The notes beneath the pieces were generated by a model. It made no database searches, had not been told where the DNA came from, and saw nothing but the letters and a program-made list of their open reading frames with translations. 64,000 nt of DNA, from positions 1 to 64,000 of the forward strand of contig CAWDXD010000028.1 in the NCBI GenBank assembly GCA_963806145.1, in the 5' to 3' direction. The position numbers and the translations under genes are program-made. Positions 57,796 to 64,000 of the stretch are shown here, one piece after another. Each line of letters opens with the position of its first letter. Position 1 is the first letter of the stretch. The stretch is from DASXKD01 sp963806145 (GTDB lineage: Bacteria; Actinomycetota; Actinomycetes; Streptosporangiales; Streptosporangiaceae).

Positions 57796-57869
57796 TAGCC
57801 GTGGTCAACGGTCCAGACGAGCCTGAAGTAATGTTCGGCGGCGGCCACCGCGGCCAGCACGCGGGATCT
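57795..57869. repeat. Repeat B, copy 1 (75 bp)
   Basis: Identical to 58531-58605 except for one base (GTCAACG versus GTCCACG). It encodes SRVLAAVAAAEHYFRLVWTV on the minus strand. Copies A1 and B1 are fused here, whereas A2 and B2 are about 450 bases apart. Confidence 0.9.
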
Positions 57870-58005
57870 CAGCGCCACCAGCCGATGCTCCTATCCGCAC
57901 TGCCCGGTCATCCGGGCTGTCATCTGGTGCTTACCGGGCGCGCGGCTCCGCCGTACCGCGCAGTGCCCACACCACCGCGCCCACCCCCGGTACGGCTCGG
58001 CGGAC

Positions 58006-58084
58006 GGCCGCCTCGACCAGCTCGATCCGGCGGCGCCGGTCCGGTGCCAGCCGGGCCTGAGCCCGGTACCTGCGCTCCAGGCCG
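58006..58084. repeat. Repeat A, copy 2 (79 bp)
   Basis: The second copy of the segment at 57716-57795. Here it follows the sequence for PGGAAPGGRLLGCEFTERGL on the minus strand, which looks like the original gene context. Confidence 0.9.
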
Positions 58085-58163
58085 AACCGCAGCCCGCGCT
58101 CGGTGAACTCGCAGCCGAGCAGCCGCCCGCCGGGCGCCGCCCCGCCGGGCAGCGTCCCCCCGG

Positions 58164-58180
58164 AAAAAAAAAAAAAAAAA
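58164..58180. repeat. 17-A homopolymer within an AT-rich patch
   Basis: Seventeen consecutive A (T on the coding minus strand) lie in DNA otherwise far above 70% GC. The following about 60 bases (58181-58240) are near 47% GC, unlike anything else in the window. The patch interrupts the coding sequence of the regulator remnant. Confidence 0.9.
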
Positions 58181-58530
58181 GCGGGCTCACCGACACCAAT
58201 TCAATGCATAGACAGTGATAGTGAACGTTAGTTAGCTGGGTGCAGGCGAGCGCGGCGCGGAGCACCTCGGCGGTGAGGTACTCCAGCTGGATGGCATCGA
58301 GCTTGAGCCGGTCCACCCGAGGCGCCCGGCCTCCCGCAGGTCTCCGGGCGACACCTGGGCCTCGCGGGGCCGCTGCCTGGCCGCGCGCGGCAGCACCTGG
58401 ATGCGCACCGCGGTCACCTACGCCGCCAGGTGGTGGCTGGAGGTGTCGGGACGGCAGTGAGCGCGGCGATCGCCGCCGCCGGGTCGCCGGCCGCGAGCCT
58501 GGTCCTGGCCAGCCCGAACACCGCGCCGAT

Positions 58531-58605
58531 GTAGCCGTGGTCCACGGTCCAGACGAGCCTGAAGTAATGTTCGGCGGCGGCCACCGCGGCCAGCACGCGG
58601 GATCT
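58531..58605. repeat. Repeat B, copy 2 (75 bp)
   Basis: The second copy of 57795-57869, one base different. Here it is followed on the minus strand by GAVFGLARTRLAAGDPAAAI, a TPR-like continuation. Confidence 0.9.
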
Positions 58606-59658
58606 AGCGCAGATGCACAGGGCGGCCACGAAGGGCCCGTAGGCGAGCGCGGCGCCGGGCAGCGGCGCCGACTCGCCGAGCAGGACCCGCGCCCCGCCAG
58701 CGGCCGACTCGGCCAGGGCGCAGAGTTCCTCGACGAGCCTGGTCTTGCCGATGCCGGCTGCCCCGGTGATCAGCAGCACCTGCGGGCGGCCGGCCACAAC
58801 CCGCGCGTAGGCGGCCAGCAACGCCTCCCGCTCGGCCACCCGTCCCACGATGGGCGCGGCCCCGACGGCAGCCGGGGCCGCCGCCTCGGCCAGCGTGCTT
58901 TTCAGCGGAGGGAACCGCTCCGGCAGGCCCGCGGCGACAAGCTGGTAGATGTGCTCCGGCGTCTCGATGTCCTTCAGCCGGTGCAAGCCCAGGTCCAGAA
59001 GGGATGCCCCGGCCGGCAGCCGGGAACCGGCAAGCTGCCGCGTCGCCTCCGACAGCACGACCTGACCGCAGTGCGCGACCGCCGCGATCCGGGCCGCCCG
59101 GTGCACGTCCAGCCCCGCGTACCCGTCCTCGTGCCGTACCGGCTCACCGGAATGCAGCCCCATCCGCACCCGCACCGGAATCCCGCACGGCCAGTCGTGG
59201 CGGACAGGGCGCGTTGCGCAGCAGCGCAGCAGCGGACCGCGTCAGCGGCCGAGTCGAACTCAACGAGAAAACTGTCTCCCTCGGTGCCCATCTCCTGGCC
59301 GCCACAGTCGGCGAAAGCGGCCCGCAGCAGGGCGCGCTGAGCCGACGGCGCTTCGGCGTAGCGGTCGCCAGCCTGCGTAGCAGCGCCGTCGATCCCTCGA
59401 TGTCGCTGAACAACATCGTGATCGTCCCGGCGTGGAGCTCCCCCATCCCTCGATTATCGGGCTCCCCGGTGCGCGCTGGCGAGATTAGGCATTCCGTGCA
59501 GGCCCCAGGTTTCCAGGGCCAGCGGGCGCACCGGCGAACGCCGCTACCTCAAGGGATCCTCAACCATCCCTCAACCGTCGTGGCCAAGTCTGGCTGTGAC
59601 CGCCGCGGACCTGGCGGACGGAAGACACCGACGCAGAGCAACACACCTGGAGATCACA

Positions 59659-59862
59659 ATGCGCCCAGCAAGCTACTACTACCTGGCCCACGCCTGGCCC
59701 TCTCGCCGGCGCCCCCAGCCCCAACCCGGCGCCCCCGCCCGCGCCACGGGCCGGGGCCGCCACGCACGTGCGCCTCGCCACGAGCATTTCGGACGCGAGT
59801 TGCCAGCCCTGGCCCGCCGCATCCTTGCCACGCTGAGCAGCACTTCGCAAACGGCGTTGTAA
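59659..59862 (+). CDS. Small hypothetical protein, 67 aa
   Basis: ATG with GGAG seven bases upstream; the sequence MRPASYYYLAHAWPSRRRPQ and the end ARRILATLSSTSQTAL resemble the short Tyr/Arg-rich proteins often found in actinomycete genomes. It is basic and probably soluble. The surroundings (59447-59932) hold nothing else recognisable. Function unknown; it could be a chance frame. Confidence 0.45.
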   Translation: MRPASYYYLAHAWPSRRRPQPQPGAPARATGRGRHARAPRHEHFGRELPALARRILATLSSTSQTAL

Positions 59863-59932
59863 CCCCGCACGCGCCACCGCAGCCCCGCTAGGCACGCCGA
59901 ACGGCGGCGGTGCGCGGGAGTAGCCTGCAGGG

Positions 59933-60724
59933 ATGACGCCGAAGGTGGACTACCTGGCTCACCTGGCTCTGGAGTCTGCGCGATTCGCGGAGGTCATCGC
60001 GGAGGTTCCGCCAGCTGCCCGGGTGCCGTCATGCCCGGACTGGAGCGCCGATGACCTGCTGTGGCACCTGGGTGAGGTGCAGTGGTTCTGGGGCACGGTC
60101 GCCCGCGAGGGGCTTACCCGTGAGCAGGCAGAACAGCGGAAGCCTCCGCGCCCGGCCGGGCGTGCGGGCTTGCTGGCGTTCTACCGGCGCGCCAGCCGTG
60201 ATCTGAGCGAGGTCCTTGCCGCCGTCCCGGCCACTGCGCCGGCGTGGACGTGGTCAGAGGATCACACAGTGGGTTTCATCCGCCGTCGCCAGGCTCATGA
60301 AGCCCTGATCCACCGCCTCGACGCCGAGTTGGCCGCAGGTGGCCGCGGCCCGATGGATCCGCGCCTGAGCGCCGACGGAGTCGATGAGGTGCTGCGCATC
60401 ATGTACGGCGGTGATCTGCCTGAATGGGGCACGTTCACCTCCAGCACGGCACTGCGGCTGCAGGCTACCGATACCGGGCAGTCGTGGCTGGTCACAATGG
60501 GCCGGTTCACCGGCACCGACCCTGGTGACCAGGCCCGGTACGACCAGCCCGGCATCCTGGTCACCAGCGCCCCGGGCACGGGGGGCGCCGCCAGTGTCTG
60601 CGGCAACGCTGCCGACCTTGACTGCTGGCTCTGGCGCCGGCCGTCCCTGATGCCGGTCGAGCGTTCCGGTGACCCTGATGTGCTCAGCGCCTTCGACTCG
60701 ATGATCGCGCCGGGCATCACCTGA
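59933..60724 (+). CDS. Mycothiol-dependent maleylpyruvate isomerase family protein
   Basis: A 263-aa protein of the MDMPI/DinB-like superfamily. The N-terminal bundle shows YLAHLALESARFAEVIAEVP, SCPDWSADDLLWHLGEVQW (metal His) and RRRQAHEALIHRLDAELAAG, the second His helix with the HEALIHR pattern. The C-terminal 90 residues form the MDMPI_C-like domain (ALRLQATDTGQSWLVTMGRF, AADLDCWLWRR). It is presumably a mycothiol-using enzyme; the substrate is unknown. It is a distinct subfamily from the protein at 27011. Confidence 0.87.
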   Translation: MTPKVDYLAHLALESARFAEVIAEVPPAARVPSCPDWSADDLLWHLGEVQWFWGTVAREGLTREQAEQRKPPRPAGRAGLLAFYRRASRDLSEVLAAVPATAPAWTWSEDHTVGFIRRRQAHEALIHRLDAELAAGGRGPMDPRLSADGVDEVLRIMYGGDLPEWGTFTSSTALRLQATDTGQSWLVTMGRFTGTDPGDQARYDQPGILVTSAPGTGGAASVCGNAADLDCWLWRRPSLMPVERSGDPDVLSAFDSMIAPGIT

Positions 60725-61141
60725 CAAGGCACTGCAAGCCGACAGCCTCTATCCAGTCCCGGCGCGGCCGCTGATCCGGGCCGGCGACCGCCCCCTCGGC
60801 CGGGCTGCGGTGCTGGGCGTCTGACCACCAAGCCGCGGGGGACCCTGGCCCTCCCCTTAGGGCGGGCCCCCCGCGGCGCCTGGCGGCCTGGTGCCGCGGA
60901 TCAGCAGGTGGTGCTGGTCGAGTCGTTCGTGTAGTTGCCGAGTTCCTGCTCAAGGTGTTGGAAGCGCGATCCCCGCTGTCGGGATAGGGCAAGTACGTGC
61001 GCGAAACGTCGAAGAGGGCGCCTTTCGTTACACTCCCGGCGTGGCAGGGCTGGCCGGGAACCGGCCGGCGCGACACGTTACTCTCGGGTAGGGATCGCGC
61101 CAGAGCAGGCGCGGCCGAACACTGGCCCGCAGGGAGGCCGG
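60725..61141. other. Intergenic, about 420 bp, with one hairpin
   Basis: It separates the mycothiol-type enzyme from the stress-protein gene. Besides the hairpin at 60832-60877 it should hold the promoter for the downstream genes; no gene was recognised. Confidence 0.45.
60832..60877 (+). terminator. GC-rich hairpin, probable terminator
   Basis: Arms 60832-60845 and 60864-60877 pair over 14 bases with one mismatch, enclosing an 18-base loop that itself contains CCCT/AGGG. It lies about 110 bases after the mycothiol-enzyme gene. Confidence 0.5.
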
Positions 61142-61594
61142 ATGGGCGCCTACCAGACCGTGCTGGTCGGCACGGACGGATCAGACTCCTCCTACCGCGC
61201 GGTGGACCGGGCCGCCGAGATCGCCCGGGACACCACGGCGAGGCTCGTCATCGTGTGCGCCTATGAGCCCGCTACCCCGCGCGAGGTGGCTGCGGCCGGG
61301 GACGCGCTCGGCGACGAGGCATACTCGGTGGTCGGCTCCGCCCCGGCGGAGGAGACCCTGCGGACCGCTGCGGAGCGGGCCGCCGCCCGCGGCGCGGGCA
61401 AGATCGAGCGCGTGGCTCTCGCTGGTGAGCCGGTGAAATCACTCGTCAGCGCGCTGGAAGACCATCAGGCTGACCTGCTGGTGGTCGGCAACCGCGGGCT
61501 GAACACGCTCGCCGGGCGGCTGCTCGGGTCGGTGCCGGCGGCGGTGTCCCGCCGCTCACCGTGCGACGTGCTGATCGTGCACACCGTCGGCTAG
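61142..61594 (+). CDS. Universal stress protein (UspA family)
   Basis: A 150-aa single-domain protein. TVLVGTDGSDSSYRAVDRAA at the N-terminus, LLVVGNRGLNTLAGRLLGSV (the GxxGxxxxxxG nucleotide loop with Ser/Val) and the terminal CDVLIVHTV define the ATP-binding UspA type. It probably helps survive starvation, hypoxia or membrane stress. Start ATG with GGGAGG upstream. It is followed closely by a nucleotidyl cyclase, suggesting a stress-signalling group. Confidence 0.94.
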   Translation: MGAYQTVLVGTDGSDSSYRAVDRAAEIARDTTARLVIVCAYEPATPREVAAAGDALGDEAYSVVGSAPAEETLRTAAERAAARGAGKIERVALAGEPVKSLVSALEDHQADLLVVGNRGLNTLAGRLLGSVPAAVSRRSPCDVLIVHTVG

Positions 61595-61614
61595 GCGACC
61601 AGGCCGGGACACCG

Positions 61615-62583
61615 ATGGACACCGAGACCTCCGCGGGGCGGATCGAGGAGACAGTGCTCGGCGGCCCCCGCCGGTACAACCGGGTCCAGGTCAGCGAGGC
61701 GACCGGCGTGGACCGCGACCGGGCGCACCGGCTCTGGATGGCCATGGGCTTCGCCGAGGTGGGCGACGACGAGACCGTGTTCACCGACGGTGACATTGAG
61801 GCACTACGGACCTGGGCCGCCCTGGTGGCCAGCGGCATGATGGCGTTCGAGGACGAGGTGCCGCACGCCCGGGTGATGGGGCAGACGCTCTCCCGGCTGG
61901 CCGAGTGGCAGGCCAGGGAGATCATGGCCCGCGCCGACGTGCTGGCCCCGGGCGGGGCGGGCCGGGCGGTCGCCGCCGACGTGGCCGACACACTGCTGCC
62001 CGTGATCGAGCAGCTGCAGTCCTACGTGTGGCGGCGGCATCTCGCCGCGGCGTACGAGCGCATCCTGCTGGCGCCGCCGGGTGAACTGTCCGCGGCAACC
62101 ATGACGGTCGGGTTCGCCGACATCGTCGGGTACACCAGGACGGCCAGGCACGCAGCCATCGAGGATCTTGCGACTCTGCTGGAAGCGTTCGAGGAGGACA
62201 CCTCCGAGGCCGTGGTCAGCAACCACGGGCGGGTGGTGAAGATGGTCGGGGACGAGGTGCTGTTCGTCACAGACCAGCCGGCCGATGCGGCCGAGATCGC
62301 GCTGCGGCTGACCAGGCCCGGCCGGCCTGAGCAGGGCCTGCCCGCGCTGCGCGTCGGCATGGCGGCGGGCCCGGTACTGACCAGGTTCGGCGACGTCTAC
62401 GGGCCGGTGGTCAACCTGGCGGCCCGGCTGACGTCGCTGGCCAGGCCGGGTACCGCGCTGGTGGACGCGGAACTGGCCGGGGCGTTGCGCGCGGCGGGAG
62501 ACTACCGGCTCCAGGCCAGGCGGCCTGCTGCCGTGCGGGGCTATCACCACCTGCGGTCCTGGGCGCTGCGACCGGGGCGATAG
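61615..62583 (+). CDS. Class III adenylate/guanylate cyclase with N-terminal regulatory domain
   Basis: A 322-aa protein. The first about 170 residues are helical (GVDRDRAHRLWMAMGFAEVG, ADTLLPVIEQLQSYVWRRHL), like the pH-sensing autoinhibitory domain of mycobacterial Rv1264. The catalytic domain has both metal Asp residues (VGFADIVGYTR and KMVGDEVLF) and the transition-state Asn/Arg pair in GPVVNLAARLTSLARPG. It would produce cAMP. It starts 20 bases after the universal stress protein gene, so the two are probably co-transcribed. Confidence 0.92.
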   Translation: MDTETSAGRIEETVLGGPRRYNRVQVSEATGVDRDRAHRLWMAMGFAEVGDDETVFTDGDIEALRTWAALVASGMMAFEDEVPHARVMGQTLSRLAEWQAREIMARADVLAPGGAGRAVAADVADTLLPVIEQLQSYVWRRHLAAAYERILLAPPGELSAATMTVGFADIVGYTRTARHAAIEDLATLLEAFEEDTSEAVVSNHGRVVKMVGDEVLFVTDQPADAAEIALRLTRPGRPEQGLPALRVGMAAGPVLTRFGDVYGPVVNLAARLTSLARPGTALVDAELAGALRAAGDYRLQARRPAAVRGYHHLRSWALRPGR

Positions 62584-62669
62584 CGGCCCGAGCCCTGGCC
62601 CGGGCCCCGCCACGGCCCGGTCATCGGCACCAGGTGACCCCCGCCCGGCGGCTATGTTGGCTGGTTGTG

Positions 62670-63539
62670 ATGTCACTGAACGAGATCAGCCACTGGGCGC
62701 GCGGCAGCGGGCTCGAGATCGTGCTGCTCGTGATCGGGACGATTCTGCTGACCAGGCTCGTGTCGTGGCTCGGCGAAAGGATCACCAAAAGGATCGACGC
62801 CAACGCCCGCGAGACCGACGCCCTGGTCCGCTCGGAAGCGGCGAAACACCGGCACGCGCTGGCCCAGGTGATCACCTGGGCCACCCTGGTGGTCATCTAT
62901 TGCGCCACCGGGATCGCGGTCGCTGAGCGCCTTGGCATCCCGCTGACGAGCCTGGTCGCCCCGGCCGCGGTGGTCGCCGTGGCGCTTGGCTTCGGCGCGC
63001 AGCGCATCGTGCAGGACATCCTGGCCGGGTTCTTCATCATCACCGAGCGGCAGTACGGGTTCGGCGACCTGGTGCAGCTGGCCGTGCCGAGCGTGGCGAA
63101 GGCGGCGCTGGGGACGGTCGAGGACGTCACGCTGCGGGTCACCACGGTGCGGACCGCCGACGGCGAGGTGGTCATCACCCCCAACGGCCAGATCGGCCAG
63201 GTGACCAACCTGTCCCGCGGCTGGGCCCGGGCCGTGATTGACGTGCCGATACCCGCGAGCGTGGACGTCATCCAGGTCAGCGAACTGCTCCGGCAGATCG
63301 GTGAAAACGCCTACGCGGACCCGGAGTTGAGCCCGTTGCTGCTCGACCCGCCCGCCGTGATGGGCGTGCAGAGCATCGACGTGAATCAGTTCCAGGTCCG
63401 CGTGGTCGCCCGGACGCTGCCGGGCAAGCAGTTCGACGTCGGCCGGGCGCTGCGTGTCCGGATCGCGGCCGGCCTGCTGCGTGAGGGCATCACCCTGGCG
63501 CCCACGCTGGAGGGCGCCGAGCCCAACGGGGGCGGCTGA
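62670..63539 (+). CDS. MscS-type mechanosensitive ion channel
   Basis: A 289-aa membrane protein with three helices (LEIVLLVIGTILLTRLVSWL, VITWATLVVIYCATGIAVAE, and the pore-lining SLVAPAAVVAVALGFGAQRI) followed by the MscS beta domain: VQDILAGFFIITERQYGFGD, TVEDVTLRVTTVRTADGEVV, PNGQIGQVTNLSRGW. It releases solutes on hypo-osmotic shock. Start ATG or the GTG one codon before; its TGA overlaps the next gene's ATG by one base. Confidence 0.93.
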   Translation: MSLNEISHWARGSGLEIVLLVIGTILLTRLVSWLGERITKRIDANARETDALVRSEAAKHRHALAQVITWATLVVIYCATGIAVAERLGIPLTSLVAPAAVVAVALGFGAQRIVQDILAGFFIITERQYGFGDLVQLAVPSVAKAALGTVEDVTLRVTTVRTADGEVVITPNGQIGQVTNLSRGWARAVIDVPIPASVDVIQVSELLRQIGENAYADPELSPLLLDPPAVMGVQSIDVNQFQVRVVARTLPGKQFDVGRALRVRIAAGLLREGITLAPTLEGAEPNGGG

Positions 63540-63874
63540 TGCGGCGGATACGGACCTCCACCTGGGTGCTGCTGGCCATCTTCCTCGGCACGCTCGTGCT
63601 CTACCTGTGGGTCAAGCCACCAACGCCGAATGCCGCCGCGGGTGACAGCCCGGGGACCGCACAGCAGAGCGACTCGCCGTCGCCGACTCCCACGCCCGCC
63701 CCGAGGCGGACACCGCACCATCACGCACCGGCCCCCTCGGCCACGCCGTCCCCGCACCGGACGGTCACGCCACACCAGACCGTGACGCCGCAGCCGACCG
63801 TCGTGCCGTCGTCCGCGTCCCCGACGGCCACCGCGGCGCCCACCCCGTCGGCGAGCGCATCGGCCACTGGCTGA
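63539..63874 (+). CDS. Small membrane-anchored Thr/Pro/Ser-rich protein
   Basis: A 111-aa protein with one N-terminal membrane helix (STWVLLAIFLGTLVLYLWV) and a low-complexity outer part rich in Pro, Thr, Ser and His (TPTPAPRRTPHHHAPAPS, TVTPHQTVTPQPTVVPSS). Such tails are typical of surface-exposed, possibly O-mannosylated actinomycete proteins. It is coupled to the MscS gene by a one-base overlap and may be an accessory of that channel. No family was recognised. Beyond it, 63875-64000 shows no gene. Confidence 0.75.
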   Translation: MRRIRTSTWVLLAIFLGTLVLYLWVKPPTPNAAAGDSPGTAQQSDSPSPTPTPAPRRTPHHHAPAPSATPSPHRTVTPHQTVTPQPTVVPSSASPTATAAPTPSASASATG

Positions 63875-64000
63875 CCGTCCGACCTGGCCAGCGGCGGCGC
63901 GGTCGTGCCCGGCGCGGTCACCATCCGGATCACTTGAGCAGGCACGGCATAACCGGCCCGGGGCCGGCGGTTAGCAGTGTCCGGCGGTTCTTACCAGATG

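Larger units (their letters stand above)
57690..59446 (-). pseudogene. Class III cyclase/AAA-ATPase/TPR regulator, frameshifted and rearranged
   Basis: The minus strand starts MGELHAGTITMLFSDIEGST (cyclase domain), loses frame near 59358-59371, gives MGTEGDSFLVEFDSAADAV, loses it again near 59190-59200, then MGLHSGEPVRHEDGYAGLDV, GRVAEREALLAAYARV and Walker A TGAAGIGKTR. After GPFVAAL the ATPase is cut off and joined to SRVLAAVAAAEHYFRLVWTV. The downstream part is a mosaic: a fragment LDAIQLEYLTAEVLRAALAC, an AT-rich insert with 17 T, then ERRYRAQARLAPDRRRRIEL twice. The true C-terminus (VRPRTWV) overlaps the PP2C start. It cannot make a functional protein as read. Confidence 0.75.

Noticed and set aside
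61028..61095. Two CGTTAC-containing similar stretches upstream of the universal stress protein gene
   Set aside because: Similarity is short and imperfect; could be a regulator site but chance is likely.

Overview
The window is very GC-rich DNA with many GTG starts. It carries mycothiol-dependent DinB/maleylpyruvate-isomerase-type enzymes, a SCO4226-like DUF4242 protein, large AAA-LuxR regulators, FHA/PP2C phospho-signalling genes and class III nucleotidyl cyclases. Together these point to a soil-type filamentous actinomycete (Actinomycetota); I cannot name a genus. No rRNA, tRNA, CRISPR array, intact transposase or prophage was seen. Most of the window reads as chromosomal accessory/housekeeping DNA with short operons, many small stress and detoxification genes, and an unusual number of broken genes.

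Layout. 0-6 kb: two DHA2-type drug exporters flank a divergent SDR, the remnant of a mycothiol-type enzyme and a 476-aa protein of unknown function. 6.5-10 kb: a dihydropyrimidinase-family amidohydrolase, an M50B-type membrane peptidase, and a VOC/MarR divergent pair sharing two perfect operators. 10-17.2 kb: an integrase scrap, a LuxR-family ATPase regulator with DUF4242, then a likely polyamine operon (ornithine/lysine-type decarboxylase, homospermidine synthase, EamA exporter). 17.5-27.7 kb: small enzymes (Nudix, truncated haemoglobin, S51-like, OsmC, GNAT), a hydrolase-LuxR fusion, an S9 peptidase, VOC, DUF2237 and a DinB-like enzyme. 27.8-37 kb: a truncated sigma factor overlapping a type IB topoisomerase, an HExxH protein, DUF1345, an SGNH lipoprotein, an NmrA-like oxidoreductase, and a junction joining two half-genes. 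37.5-40.6 kb: a 1026-aa orphan protein. 40.6-48.3 kb: an AhpD-like protein, a methyltransferase, a response regulator/histidine kinase next to a MacB-type ABC exporter, and azlCD. 48.3-55.7 kb: SDR/ECF sigma pair, YdhG-like, BNR-repeat secreted protein, lipoprotein, SRPBCC, VOC, dtd, AhpD-like. 55.8-59.5 kb: FHA and PP2C proteins with zinc ribbons, behind a rearranged cyclase-ATPase gene. 59.6-64 kb: a small ORF, a second mycothiol-type enzyme, a universal stress protein, a Rv1264-like cyclase, an MscS channel and a Thr/Pro-rich membrane protein.

The dominant oddity is that about nine otherwise recognisable genes are interrupted by single-base frameshifts, most of them equivalent to one missing base. 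This could mean a long-read or metagenome assembly with uncorrected indels, or real gene decay. Separate from these are truncated remnants (integrase, AraC, AfsR/LuxR-type, DinB-like, epoxide hydrolase/MFS) and a rearranged locus near 58 kb with duplicated 75-80 bp segments and a 17-A run.

The most interesting biology candidates are the decarboxylase/homospermidine synthase/EamA operon, the 1026-aa orphan, the 476-aa conserved protein, and the signalling cluster at the right-hand end.
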